NCBI GenBank assembly: GCA_947452555.1
Contig: CANGDH010000006.1
Location: forward strand, 1 to 64,000
Origin: Bacteroidota bacterium
Lineage (GTDB): Bacteria > Bacteroidota > Bacteroidia > Chitinophagales > Chitinophagaceae
Length of the DNA: 64,000 bases
Direction of reading: 5' to 3'
The notes below the pieces were generated by a model. That model was not told the origin of the DNA and did no database searches. It saw only the letters and a program-made list of their open reading frames with translations. The translations under genes were made by a program, and so were the position numbers. This document shows positions 9,963-18,413 of this stretch, one piece after another (the stretch's first letter is position 1; every line of letters begins with the position of its first letter).

Positions 9963-10151
9963 CTAAACAGGCTTCTCGTCCTTTTCGTTGATACCGTCTT
10001 CGATTTCTTTTTTCACATTGTTTTTAGCGTCGTTGAATTCACGAATTCCTTTACCTAAACCTTTCATAAATTCAGGGATTTTACGTCCACCAAACATTAC
10101 TAAAACTACAACACCAATGATTAATAATTCTTGAAATCCTAAGTTGCCCAT
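9963..10151 (-). CDS. tatA: Twin-arginine translocase subunit TatA/TatE
   Basis: TatA oligomers form the transport-competent part of the Tat pathway for folded proteins at the inner membrane. The 62-residue protein has the short N-terminal membrane helix ([20 protein letters not shown]), the FGGRKIPE hinge, an amphipathic helix ([11 protein letters not shown]) and a charged tail. The length is typical for TatA/E. tatC is not in the window. It precedes gatA on the same strand with a 38-nt gap. Confidence 0.93.
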   Translation of the reverse strand: MGNLGFQELLIIGVVVLVMFGGRKIPEFMKGLGKGIREFNDAKNNVKKEIEDGINEKDEKPV

Positions 10152-10192
10152 AATATTAAATTTAGAATAATAAAGGTAAGGTAATTAATAAA

Positions 10193-10252
10193 ACAGAACG
10201 TTAAATAAACAAAACAGAAAGTTAAATAAACAAAACAGAAAGTTAAATAAAC
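10193..10252. repeat. 21-bp tandem repeat, 2.9 copies
   Basis: The unit ACAGAAAGTTAAATAAACAAA is repeated head to tail at 10193-10213, 10214-10234 and 10235-10252 (last copy partial). The first copy differs by one base (C for A). It lies between tatA and the rplS terminator and belongs to no credible gene. The open frame through it reads as low-complexity Phe/Leu/Cys. Confidence 0.85.
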
Positions 10253-10279
10253 ACGCTATCACAGCCCCTATATGCATAC

Positions 10280-10312
10280 GAAAAACGGACCCCTGAATAA
10301 GGGATCCGTTTA
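10280..10312 (-). terminator. Rho-independent terminator after rplS
   Basis: Read on the minus strand, the 11-bp stem AAACGGATCCC / GGGGTCCGTTT (one G-U pair) encloses a 7-nt loop and is followed by a run of T. It lies about 50 nt after the rplS stop in the right orientation. Confidence 0.85.
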
Positions 10313-10362
10313 ATATATTGTAAAAATTATATAGGTGCCGATTAAGGAAGCCTATAAAAAAT

Positions 10363-10713
10363 TTAGAATCTTTTTTCTTTGATACGTGCGCTCTTACCAC
10401 TTCTCTCACGTAAGTAGTACAATTTAGCACGACGTACTTTACCTGACTTGTTTAAAATGATTCCATCGATATTAGGAGATAAGAACGGAAATAAACGTTC
10501 TACACCTACACCGTCAGATATTTTACGAACAGTAAAAGAGGCTGTTGCACCAGTTCCTTGTGTTTTGATTACATCACCACGGAAAGACTGGATACGCTCT
10601 TTACCACCCTCTACAATCTTGTAGTTTACGGTAATATTATCACCAGCCTTAAATGCTGGATATTCTTTTTTTGCTGTTAATTGCTCGTGTACAAATTTTA
10701 CTGCTTCGCTCAT
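10363..10713 (-). CDS. rplS: 50S ribosomal protein L19
   Basis: L19 sits at the 30S-50S interface. The 116-residue protein matches the usual L19 length and pattern: an N-terminal helix ([11 protein letters not shown]), the beta-barrel core with [10 protein letters not shown] and the [10 protein letters not shown] motif, [15 protein letters not shown], and a basic C-terminus with [12 protein letters not shown] and GKSARIKE. A good promoter precedes it and a terminator follows it, so it is probably transcribed alone. Confidence 0.98.
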   Translation of the reverse strand: MSEAVKFVHEQLTAKKEYPAFKAGDNITVNYKIVEGGKERIQSFRGDVIKTQGTGATASFTVRKISDGVGVERLFPFLSPNIDGIILNKSGKVRRAKLYYLRERSGKSARIKEKRF

Positions 10714-10735
10714 AATTCTTGTTTTTTGCGGAGGG

Positions 10736-10767
10736 CAAAGGTATGGTTACCCTTGATACAATCCAAA
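10736..10767 (-). promoter_or_regulatory. Promoter of rplS
   Basis: On the minus strand TTTG (10764-10767) lies 20 nt upstream of TACCTTTG (10736-10743), a perfect TAnnTTTG box. Both elements and their spacing fit the Bacteroidota -33/-7 promoter. The transcript should start near 10730, giving a leader of about 16 nt. Confidence 0.6.
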
Positions 10768-10794
10768 TTATTTAAACCAAATATATTAAATCTC

Positions 10795-12360
10795 TTATCT
10801 CGCGATGTTTACTGCTCTCTTTTCACGGATTACAGTGACCTTAATTTGACCAGGATAAGTCATTTCAGTCTGAATTTTTTGTGCTATTTCGAAGCTTAGT
10901 TGGTCAGAAGATTGATCCGTAACCTTCTCAGCCTCAACGATTACTCTCAATTCACGACCCGCTTGGATAGCATAAGCTTTCTCTACCCCTTGGTAGTTCA
11001 TAGCCAAATTTTCCAAATCTTTAATTCTTTGGATATATTGTTGCATTATTTCTCTTCTTGCACCTGGTCTTGCTCCGCTAATAGCATCACAAGCCTGAAT
11101 AATTGGAGAAATTACATATTGCATTTCCATTTCATCATGGTGCGCTCCAATGGCATTTACTACTGCTGGGTTCTCCCCATATTTCTCTGCTAATTTAGCT
11201 CCTAGTAATGCGTGGCTCAATTCTGTCTCTTCGTCTGGCACTTTACCTATATCGTGCAATAACCCGGCTCTTTTAGCCAATTTGGGGTTTAAACCAAGCT
11301 CTGCAGCCATGATACCACATAAGTTAGCAGTTTCACGAGAGTGCATCAATAAGTTTTGGCCATAAGAAGATCTAAATCTCATTTTACCAATAATACGAAT
11401 CAACTCTTTATGTAAACCATGTATCCCTAATTCAATAACTGTACGTTCCCCAATTTCTGCAATTTGCTCTTCTAATTGACGACGTGTTTTTTCTACCACT
11501 TCCTCAATACGAGCGGGGTGAATACGGCCATCCGTTACTAAACGTTGTAAACTTAAACGTGCAATCTCACGACGTAATGGATCAAAAGAAGATAATAATA
11601 TAGCTTCTGGCGTATCGTCTACAATTAAGTCTACTCCAGTTGCAGCTTCGATAGCTCTAATATTTCGTCCCTCTCTACCAATAATCTGTCCTTTCATCTC
11701 ATCAGACTCTAAATTAAATACAGTTACTGTATTTTCTATAGCAACTTCTGCAGCCGTTCTTTGAATTGATTGGATGATAATTTTACGCGCTTCTTTGTTT
11801 GCCTTTTGCTTAGCTTCTTCGATAATATCTTGTTGTAAAGCAAGGGCTTGGCTTTGCGCTTCGTTCTTCAAGCTCTCAATTAATTGTTGCTTAGCGTCTT
11901 CTGCACTTAAATTTGCTATTTTTTCTAAACGACGGATATGTTCTTCTTGGTGCTTTTCTAGTTCAGTACGCTTAATATTTACCAAATCAATTTCACGATT
12001 TAATTTTTCTTTGATTACGTCGTTGTCCTTGATTTGCTTGTCTAAACTCGCAACTTTAGAATTAATATTCAATTCGTTCTGCTTAATTCTATTCTCAGCT
12101 TCTCCAATTTTCTTGTTCTTCTCTAAAACCTCGCGGTCATGATCAGCTTTCAATTGAACAAATCGCTCCTTAGCTTCTAATTGTTTTTCCTTCTTAACAG
12201 TTTCAGCTCTTAACTCTGCTTCTTTCAAAATATTAGCAGCTTGTGATTCAGCGTCTAATACTTGTTGCTTGGTATTACGGGCAAAAACAAGTTTGCCTAT
12301 TAGAAGCCCTCCTACTAGTGTAGATGCTCCTATGATGATCAATAATATTGATTGGTCCAT
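10795..12360 (-). CDS. rny: Ribonuclease Y
   Basis: RNase Y is a membrane-anchored endoribonuclease that starts mRNA decay. The 521-residue protein has the standard order: an N-terminal membrane helix (residues 3-26), a long charged coiled coil (about 35-210), a KH RNA-binding domain with [15 protein letters not shown] (about 225-290), and an HD phosphohydrolase domain. The HD metal ligands are visible in HSRETA and [12 protein letters not shown], with a further His in GAHHDE. rplS and zapA flank it; zapA starts its own short operon upstream. Confidence 0.96.
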   Translation of the reverse strand: MDQSILLIIIGASTLVGGLLIGKLVFARNTKQQVLDAESQAANILKEAELRAETVKKEKQLEAKERFVQLKADHDREVLEKNKKIGEAENRIKQNELNINSKVASLDKQIKDNDVIKEKLNREIDLVNIKRTELEKHQEEHIRRLEKIANLSAEDAKQQLIESLKNEAQSQALALQQDIIEEAKQKANKEARKIIIQSIQRTAAEVAIENTVTVFNLESDEMKGQIIGREGRNIRAIEAATGVDLIVDDTPEAILLSSFDPLRREIARLSLQRLVTDGRIHPARIEEVVEKTRRQLEEQIAEIGERTVIELGIHGLHKELIRIIGKMRFRSSYGQNLLMHSRETANLCGIMAAELGLNPKLAKRAGLLHDIGKVPDEETELSHALLGAKLAEKYGENPAVVNAIGAHHDEMEMQYVISPIIQACDAISGARPGARREIMQQYIQRIKDLENLAMNYQGVEKAYAIQAGRELRVIVEAEKVTDQSSDQLSFEIAQKIQTEMTYPGQIKVTVIREKRAVNIAR

Positions 12361-12459
12361 TGTAAAAATCTTGTTGTTTTAAAAAATACATACGCTTCCC
12401 TTTTCGCGACGGGTACGAAGATACTCAATTAATAGTCAAAAAGGAAAAAGGAGGGTTGT

Positions 12460-12765
12460 TTAACTGCCAGAAATGGCTTTTTCAACAGAATTTGTTAAGG
12501 TTTCTATCTGATTTTGAAGGGATTCGAGCTCATATAGGCTTTGACCGTCCTTCTGTTGCTCGGTCATGAACCAAAGTAAAACCATAGAAACATAGTCTTG
12601 CATATCCTTGCCAGCATATGTGTTCTTGAATTCGATCATTTTTTGATTGATCAAATTAGCGGTTTTTCTAACTGCTTCTTCGTCTATAGGAGCAACTTTA
12701 ATTCGATAGCTTCTATCTGCAATCGTAATGTTTAAGGGTATCATTTCTTCAGGTGTAGACATCAT
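12460..12765 (-). CDS. zapA: Cell division protein ZapA
   Basis: ZapA binds FtsZ and cross-links filaments in the Z-ring. The 101-residue protein has the N-terminal ZapA fold (IPLNITIADRSYRIKV) followed by a C-terminal helix predicted to form a coiled-coil dimer. Two adjacent ATG codons (12765 and 12762) could serve as start. It lies 17 nt downstream of the coiled-coil gene and directly after pheT, a common Bacteroidota order. Confidence 0.88.
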   Translation of the reverse strand: MMSTPEEMIPLNITIADRSYRIKVAPIDEEAVRKTANLINQKMIEFKNTYAGKDMQDYVSMVLLWFMTEQQKDGQSLYELESLQNQIETLTNSVEKAISGS

Positions 12766-12782
12766 GCGCTAATTAGATTGGA

Positions 12783-13070
12783 TTAAGGGTTCAAATTATT
12801 GATGCAATGGTCGATTTCTTTCAAGTATTGATCTATTTGTTTGACCCAATTTTCTCTTTCAACTGGATCTATAGACGCTTTATTCATCATAGCTACAGTC
12901 AATTTGGATTGGTTGTCTTTAAGTTGCTGCTCTAATTGCAAAGTCTGCTCCTCCTTTTGTGACAGTTTAGTAAGCAGTTGTTGGTGCTCTTTTTGTAAAG
13001 TTGCATGTTGCTTTATAAAAAGCTGCAGCTTCTCTTGGAGTCCTTGTATAGATGATTGAATAGTTGACAT
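12783..13070 (-). CDS. Small coiled-coil protein next to zapA
   Basis: This 95-residue protein is almost entirely one predicted coiled coil, rich in Gln, Leu, Lys and Glu, with heptads such as LQEKLQLFIKQHATLQKEHQ. It has no signal peptide or membrane helix. It lies between pheT (4 nt) and zapA (17 nt) on the same strand, so the three are probably cotranscribed. Its size, composition and position suggest a division-ring accessory protein comparable to ZapB, but this is inference from context; no family motif is recognised. Confidence 0.8.
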   Translation of the reverse strand: MSTIQSSIQGLQEKLQLFIKQHATLQKEHQQLLTKLSQKEEQTLQLEQQLKDNQSKLTVAMMNKASIDPVERENWVKQIDQYLKEIDHCINNLNP

Positions 13071-13074
13071 GAGG

Positions 13075-15483
13075 TTATTTTCTTATTTCTGCTTGAATGT
13101 TTTTTTCAAACTGACCAATCAATTTTTTCATCATGCTGTCAATTTCAGTGTCTGTCAATGTCTTGTCAGTAGCATTAAATACAAAATTTATAGCTACTGA
13201 TTTTTTTTGGTGTCCCAGTTTTTCACTCTCAAATACGTCAAATACTCTAGTGTCTTTCAATGCAGTCAATTTAGCTGCAAGAATACATGCTTCAATTGCT
13301 TCGTATTTAGTTGCTTGTGGAATTACCAATGCTAAATCTCTTTCCACTGAAGGATATTTAGAAACTTCTTGATATACTACTTTCTTAGTTTGATACAATG
13401 CAAATAAAATTGCTAAATCAAATTGAATATATAACACAGCTTGCTTAATATCAAAAGCTTGCAGCTGCTTATTAGATACCACTTGTAAGATACCTACAAT
13501 TTGATTTTTACAAACTAATTCTACTAATTGCCCGTTTAATTTCCATTCAATATTATCAATTCCTAATAATTCAATAATTGATTGTGCTAGTCCTTTCGCT
13601 ACGAAAAAATCTTGCACTGTTCCTTTTTTGCGCCAGCTATCTTCATTTTGTTTGCCAGAAATGTAAATGGCTAATTGCTCCCCTTCCTGATATTTTCCTG
13701 CATCAGTTTTTGAATATACTTTCCCCATTTCAAAAAAGGAAATCATATTATTACGACGATTTAAATTGTACGCAACAGTTTCTAACCCTGTCTCCAGCAT
13801 AGAAGGACGCATCACATCCAAGTCTGCACTTAAATTATTTAACATGGTCACCGCATGTTGCAAAGTTTCAGCTGAAAAGTATTTGCTATTGGTAATAGAG
13901 TTAGTTAGAATCTCTGTAAATCCACGCCCTACTAAATAATTAGCAACTTTGTCTTTGAATTTTTCTTTCTGTTCTAATGGGTCAATCGAAGGACTCATGG
14001 TAATGGCACTTGGAATTTCAATATTATCCAAGCCGTCGATTCTTAATACTTCTTCTACCAAATCAGCAGGCAAACTAATGTCTGGCTTATGATAGGGAAC
14101 TGCCACTTCAATATGTGTCTCAGTTTGACTTAATAATTCAAAACCCAAGCTTATTAAAATGGTAATTACTTTGTCGGCAGGATAATGTTTTCCGCTTAAT
14201 TTTTTCAAATAAGCTAAAGATAAATTTACTTTAGTTTTAGTTGCTGGATTAGGATAAATGTCAACCAATTCACTACACTTTCCACCTGCAATTTCTTGAA
14301 TCATTAAAGCGGCTCTTTCCAATACATTCACTGTGCCAGCAATGTCCACTCCTTTCTCAAAACGAGTCGCAGCATCGGTTCTTAAGCCATGATGTACGCT
14401 TGTTTTACGAATATGCACATTTTCAAACCAAGCACTTTCTAAAAATATTTTTGTAGTAGCTACTTTAACTCCACTTTTTAATCCACCAAACACCCCAGCG
14501 ATACATAAAGGTTTTTCAAAATCACTTATCATTAAATCATTCGCAGTTAATTTACGTTCGGTTCCGTCCAATGTTACAAATAAAGTATCTGCTGGATATT
14601 TCTTAACAATAACGGTATTGTCTTTTATTTCAGTCGCATCAAAAGCATGCAATGGCTGACCTGTTTCATGTAAAATATAATTAGTGATATCTACAATATT
14701 ATTAATGGACCTTAAGCCAATGGCTTGTAATTTATTACGCAACCAGCCTGGAGACGCTTTTACTTGTACCCCTTCGATCACAATACCAGCGTACCTTCCA
14801 CAAGCAACTGCGTCTTCTATTACCACTTTAAAAGGAGTCACTGATTTGTCTTTAACAACTTTTTTTGTAAGTGGACTCACTGCAGCTACTGGTGCTTCAT
14901 GATAAGACAAATAAGCACAAACATCTTTTGCAACACCATAATGACTCATGGCGTCCATTCTATTAGGCGTCAATCCTATTTCATAAATCCAGTCTTGATA
15001 ATAATTGTATAAACTAGCAATTGCAGTTCCCACTTTAGTTGAAGCCTCTAAAACCATAATTCCCCCATGGTCATCACTCAAGCCAATTTCATCTTCAGCA
15101 CAAATCATGCCCTCACTTTCCTCCCCTCTAATTTTAGCCAACTTCATGGTAATGCCAGCTTCCGCATTTTTTGGATAAATAGTAGTTCCCACAACAGCCA
15201 CTACTACTTTTTGTCCAACAGCAACATTTGCTGCACCACAAACAATATTTAAGGGACGTTCACCACCTGTATTTACTTTTGTCAATTTTAATTTGTCTGC
15301 ATTGGGATGCTGTATTACTTCCAAAACCTCTCCAACTACCAAGCCAGCAAGTCCGCCTTTAAAATTCTCGAAAGACTCCAAGGACTCCACTTCTAAGCCA
15401 ATAGAAGTTAATATATTAGATAATTTATCAGGGCTAATGGTTTGTGGCAAATATTCACTCAGCCAATTGTAACTAATGGTCAT
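13075..15483 (-). CDS. pheT: Phenylalanine-tRNA ligase beta subunit
   Basis: PheT is the beta chain of the alpha2-beta2 enzyme that charges tRNA(Phe). At 802 residues it is full length. The order is an N-terminal tRNA-binding EMAP-like domain with HPNADKLKLTKVN (about 40-150), B3/B4 editing and B5 domains, the inactive catalytic-like core, and a C-terminal anticodon-binding FDX-ACB domain starting at KYPSVERDLALV (about 705-802). The start codon is preceded by a perfect -7 box. pheS is not adjacent. Confidence 0.97.
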   Translation of the reverse strand: MTISYNWLSEYLPQTISPDKLSNILTSIGLEVESLESFENFKGGLAGLVVGEVLEVIQHPNADKLKLTKVNTGGERPLNIVCGAANVAVGQKVVVAVVGTTIYPKNAEAGITMKLAKIRGEESEGMICAEDEIGLSDDHGGIMVLEASTKVGTAIASLYNYYQDWIYEIGLTPNRMDAMSHYGVAKDVCAYLSYHEAPVAAVSPLTKKVVKDKSVTPFKVVIEDAVACGRYAGIVIEGVQVKASPGWLRNKLQAIGLRSINNIVDITNYILHETGQPLHAFDATEIKDNTVIVKKYPADTLFVTLDGTERKLTANDLMISDFEKPLCIAGVFGGLKSGVKVATTKIFLESAWFENVHIRKTSVHHGLRTDAATRFEKGVDIAGTVNVLERAALMIQEIAGGKCSELVDIYPNPATKTKVNLSLAYLKKLSGKHYPADKVITILISLGFELLSQTETHIEVAVPYHKPDISLPADLVEEVLRIDGLDNIEIPSAITMSPSIDPLEQKEKFKDKVANYLVGRGFTEILTNSITNSKYFSAETLQHAVTMLNNLSADLDVMRPSMLETGLETVAYNLNRRNNMISFFEMGKVYSKTDAGKYQEGEQLAIYISGKQNEDSWRKKGTVQDFFVAKGLAQSIIELLGIDNIEWKLNGQLVELVCKNQIVGILQVVSNKQLQAFDIKQAVLYIQFDLAILFALYQTKKVVYQEVSKYPSVERDLALVIPQATKYEAIEACILAAKLTALKDTRVFDVFESEKLGHQKKSVAINFVFNATDKTLTDTEIDSMMKKLIGQFEKNIQAEIRK

Positions 15484-15506
15484 GTTTCTGCTTTAAAGTA
15501 TGGCTT

Positions 15507-15514
15507 CAAAAGTA
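15507..15514 (-). promoter_or_regulatory. Putative -7 box for pheT
   Basis: TACTTTTG on the minus strand is a perfect TAnnTTTG. It lies 23 nt upstream of the pheT ATG, which would give a leader of about 18 nt. No -33 TTG is visible at the expected spacing. Confidence 0.45.
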
Positions 15515-15557
15515 CTAAATTTTAGGGTTCATTGCGGCCCTGTTTCTATTGTAGATA

Positions 15558-15732
15558 AAGATAAATCATCTAGCCTATCGCTCTCCGCTCGTCTTGGCCG
15601 CTAAAAATGGCCGCCTACATCTAAAATCGCGAACTCGCTTCGCTCAGACATGCGCGATTTTTTACCGATGTAGTTAGCCATTTTCTTAACGCTAAGACTC
15701 AAGGTTCACGAGTAGACTAGTTGATTTATCTT
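15558..15732. repeat. Long imperfect palindrome 1 (REP/MITE-like)
   Basis: Outer arms AAGATAAATCA (15558-15568) and TGATTTATCTT (15722-15732) are exact reverse complements. Pairing continues inward with interruptions: CTAG with CTAG, GTCTT with AAGAC, AAAATGG with CCATTTT, CTACATC with GATGTAG, and AAATCGCG with CGCGATTT near the tip. The terminal loop contains ACTCGCTTCGCTCAGA. The reverse complement of that loop, TCTGAGCGAAGCGAG, closely resembles the loop of palindrome 2. Confidence 0.75.
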
Positions 15733-15781
15733 ATACTCTGAAAGCAACAATTGGCCTAATGCATCACAGTTCAGCGACGGA

Positions 15782-15951
15782 ACGCCGCAAGAATTCACCA
15801 AAAATTCTTTCAATTAAACAGCTAGCCAGAAATGAATATTAATACGAGGCGAACTCTGAACGAAGTGAGCAGTGAGTCCGAGTATTAGATATTCATTTCT
15901 ATGCATTTTGTCTAAAATGAAATTTAACTTAGACAATCTTACTTGCGGCGT
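15782..15951. repeat. Long imperfect palindrome 2 (REP/MITE-like)
   Basis: Outer arms ACGCCGCAAG (15782-15791) and CTTGCGGCGT (15942-15951) are exact reverse complements. An inner stem pairs AGAAATGAATAT (from 15828) with ATATTCATTTCT (to 15900), continuing through TAATAC/GTATTA with a one-base bulge. The loop carries TCTGAACGAAGTGAGCA. That resembles the palindrome-1 loop read on the other strand, so the two elements look like inverted relatives of one family. A smaller hairpin, AAGAATT/AATTCTT, lies in the left arm (15789-15809). Confidence 0.7.
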
Positions 15952-16055
15952 GAATAACCCTGAAAAAGGCGTGCAAAACCCGTTAATAAGTGTAAAAAGC
16001 TTGTTAATTACAGTCTAAAAAGGAGTTGTGTATAAACATCATTGATACAAAATTC

Positions 16056-16085
16056 TTGAAGTGTTGATTCGTGGGGGTATTTTCG
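16056..16085 (+). promoter_or_regulatory. Promoter of dnaB
   Basis: TTG (16056-16058) lies 19 nt upstream of TATTTTCG (16078-16085), which is 7/8 to the Bacteroidota -7 consensus. Spacing is ideal. The predicted start near 16091 gives a leader of about 19 nt to the ATG at 16110. Confidence 0.6.
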
Positions 16086-16109
16086 CAATAAGAAAACAGA
16101 GAAAACGAC

Positions 16110-17675
16110 ATGGCCCTACCAAATATCAATACTAATAGAACCAAGAGAAAAACCCCTTCAGTAGATATTAGTTCTATGATGTATGGAAAAATACCGCCTC
16201 AAGCAAGAGAACTAGAAGAAGCTGTACTAGGTGCTATTTTATTGGAGAAAAGTGCTTTTGATACAGTTACAGAAGTATTAAAACCTGAATGTTTCTATGT
16301 AGAAGCACACCAAATGATTTTCCAAACCATGCAGCAATTGCAGTTGGATAATCAGCCAATTGATATGTTGACAGTGGTGGAAGCTTTAAAAAAACGTGAA
16401 CAGTTAGACATTATTGGAGGGGCTTATTATATTTCTAAGTTGACAAACGTGGTTGTGTCTACTGCAAACATTGAAGCGCATGCAAGAATCGTTTTACAAA
16501 AATTTATACAAAGAGAATTAATTAGAATTAGTGGTGAAGTAATTGCAAATGCATACGAGGACAGTACCGACGTATTTGACTTATTGGATGATAGTGAAAC
16601 AAAAATGTTCAATATCACTAATAACTATTTGAAGAAAAACTTCGTGGATATTGGGGATGCATTAGCAACTGCAGTAAATAGAATTGATGAATTAAGAAAA
16701 CAAAAAGACGAGATATCTGGTGTGCCAAGCGGATTCACTAGTTTAGATAGAATTACCTTTGGATGGCAGCCAACGGATTTAATCATTTTGGCAGCAAGAC
16801 CTTCTGTGGGTAAAACTGCATTTGCCCTGAACTTGGCTCGTAACGCAGCCTTACACCCTACTAAACCTCAGGCTGTTGGTTTTTTTAGTTTGGAGATGAG
16901 TGCCGCTCAATTAGTACAAAGAATTTTGAGCGCGGAAAGTGAAATTAAAATGGAGAAAATTTCTAGAGGAAAACTAGAAGACTATGAGTACCAACAATTG
17001 CATAGTAAGGGTATCAAAAAATTAGAAACCGCTCCTATTTACATTGACGATACCGCAGCTTTAAATATTTTTGAATTTAGAGCAAAGGCAAGAAGATTGG
17101 TAAATAAACATAATGTGAAAATTATCATCATTGACTATTTACAATTAATGAGTGGATCGGGTGATAGAAATTCAAATCGTGAACAAGAGATTAGTAATAT
17201 TTCTAGAAGTTTGAAAGCATTAGCTAAGGAATTACAAATACCTATTATTGCGTTATCTCAGTTGAGTCGTGCTGTGGAAACTAGAAAAGAAAGTAAGATG
17301 CCTCAATTGAGTGATTTACGTGAATCAGGTGCGATTGAACAAGATGCCGACATGGTAATGTTTATATATCGTCCCGAATATTATGAAGTAATGAGTAATG
17401 AAATGGGAGAAAGTACACAAGGTGAAACACATATCAGAATTGCCAAACATAGAAATGGTACTTTAGATATTATTAAATTAAGAGCAAGACTTGATATACA
17501 AAGATTTGAAGATTGGGATGGCGAAGGTGGCATACCTGGACTGGGAAGTAATTTTAAACCTATCACTCCAAATTTAGGCGGAGGCGATTCCGATGGTGGT
17601 AGATTTTTCATACAAGGTAGTAAAATGAATGGTGGTGAATTTGATGAAGGAATGGGAGATGACCAACCTTTTTAA
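16110..17675 (+). CDS. dnaB: Replicative DNA helicase
   Basis: DnaB is the hexameric helicase that unwinds DNA at the replication fork. The 521-residue protein has the N-terminal DnaB domain, which opens with PPQARELEEAVLGAILLE (about 30-130), a linker, and the RecA-like ATPase domain (about 195-470). Walker A is ARPSVGKTAFA, FFSLEMS follows, Walker B is IIIIDYLQLMSG, and LRESGAIEQDADMV follows. The C-terminal 45 residues are a Gly/Asp-rich tail. No intein is present. rsmE follows after 26 nt. Confidence 0.97.
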   Translation: MALPNINTNRTKRKTPSVDISSMMYGKIPPQARELEEAVLGAILLEKSAFDTVTEVLKPECFYVEAHQMIFQTMQQLQLDNQPIDMLTVVEALKKREQLDIIGGAYYISKLTNVVVSTANIEAHARIVLQKFIQRELIRISGEVIANAYEDSTDVFDLLDDSETKMFNITNNYLKKNFVDIGDALATAVNRIDELRKQKDEISGVPSGFTSLDRITFGWQPTDLIILAARPSVGKTAFALNLARNAALHPTKPQAVGFFSLEMSAAQLVQRILSAESEIKMEKISRGKLEDYEYQQLHSKGIKKLETAPIYIDDTAALNIFEFRAKARRLVNKHNVKIIIIDYLQLMSGSGDRNSNREQEISNISRSLKALAKELQIPIIALSQLSRAVETRKESKMPQLSDLRESGAIEQDADMVMFIYRPEYYEVMSNEMGESTQGETHIRIAKHRNGTLDIIKLRARLDIQRFEDWDGEGGIPGLGSNFKPITPNLGGGDSDGGRFFIQGSKMNGGEFDEGMGDDQPF

Positions 17676-17701
17676 CAATTAAACCTAGCTAATTTTATTA
17701 C

Positions 17702-18403
17702 ATGTCTATCCCAAGTTTTTACGAGCCTCAATTACTTTTAGGAGAAACCACTTTTACCTTAAGTGAAGAAAGTAGTAAGCACTGTGCACAGGTATTACGT
17801 ATGCAAGCTGGTGATGCATTAACAATAACCAATGGAATGGGGATAATTGTTACTGCAAGTATTGCTATACCACATAAAAAGAATACAATAGTTACTATTC
17901 AGTCTCAGCAAACTATTCCAGCTGCTGCACAAAAAATTATATTAGGCATTTCCTTATTAAAAAATGCAGTACGACTAGAATGGTTATTTGAAAAAGCTGC
18001 GGAAATGGGTGTTCATACGATTGTTCCATTAATTTGCGAACGTACTATTCATGAGCGATTTAAAATGGAACGAATGCAAAACATTTTGCAATCTGCAATG
18101 ATTCAAAGTCAACAAGCATGGTTACCCAAATTAGCAACTCCTTGTGATTATGAAAAATTCCTGACTACCTATTCTGCAGTACAAAAATTAATCGCACATT
18201 GTGAAGATGGGGAAAAAAGCAATATTAAATCCATACAAGCCAGCAATGACTGTATATTAATTATTGGGCCCGAAGGCGACTTTACACATAAGGAAATTGA
18301 ACAGGCATTAGCAAATCAATTCCAACCAATTCATTTGGGTCCCACCAGGTTAAGGACAGAAACTGCAGGAATTTTTGCATTAAGTGTCTTAAAAAATTTC
18401 TAG
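17702..18403 (+). CDS. rsmE: 16S rRNA (uracil-1498-N3)-methyltransferase
   Basis: RsmE methylates N3 of U1498 in 16S rRNA using S-adenosylmethionine. The 233-residue length fits the family. An N-terminal PUA-like domain (SKHCAQVLRMQAGDALTI) is followed by the SPOUT trefoil-knot domain. The knot motifs LIIGPEGDFTHKEIEQA and LGPTRLRTETAGIFALSVL are clear. The gene follows dnaB and ends where the -7 box of the next gene begins. Confidence 0.95.
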   Translation: MSIPSFYEPQLLLGETTFTLSEESSKHCAQVLRMQAGDALTITNGMGIIVTASIAIPHKKNTIVTIQSQQTIPAAAQKIILGISLLKNAVRLEWLFEKAAEMGVHTIVPLICERTIHERFKMERMQNILQSAMIQSQQAWLPKLATPCDYEKFLTTYSAVQKLIAHCEDGEKSNIKSIQASNDCILIIGPEGDFTHKEIEQALANQFQPIHLGPTRLRTETAGIFALSVLKNF

Positions 18404-18408
18404 TTTTG
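18401..18408 (+). promoter_or_regulatory. Putative -7 box overlapping the rsmE stop
   Basis: TAGTTTTG is a perfect TAnnTTTG and includes the rsmE TAG stop. It ends 5 nt before the next ATG (18414), so transcription from it would begin at or next to that start codon. The nearest TTG is 23 nt upstream, longer than ideal. Confidence 0.4.
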
Positions 18409-18413
18409 TAAGA

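Larger units (their letters stand above)
15484..16109. other. 626-bp non-coding gap between divergent pheT and dnaB
   Basis: No credible gene is found here on either strand. The gap contains the pheT -7 box, two large palindromic elements (15558-15732 and 15782-15951) and the dnaB promoter (16056-16085). Both palindromes lie upstream of both flanking genes, so they are unlikely to be simple transcription terminators. Confidence 0.8.

Noticed and set aside
10185-10430. 81-codon minus-strand open frame between tatA and rplS
   Set aside because: It overlaps the 3' end of rplS in another frame, runs through the rplS terminator and consists partly of translated tandem repeat.
12361-12459. Possible 6S RNA next to zapA
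   Set aside because: The gap is only 99 nt with no long interrupted hairpin; 6S RNA is usually about 180-200 nt.
15558-15732. Transcription terminator for pheT or dnaB
   Set aside because: The element lies upstream of both genes, which are transcribed away from it.
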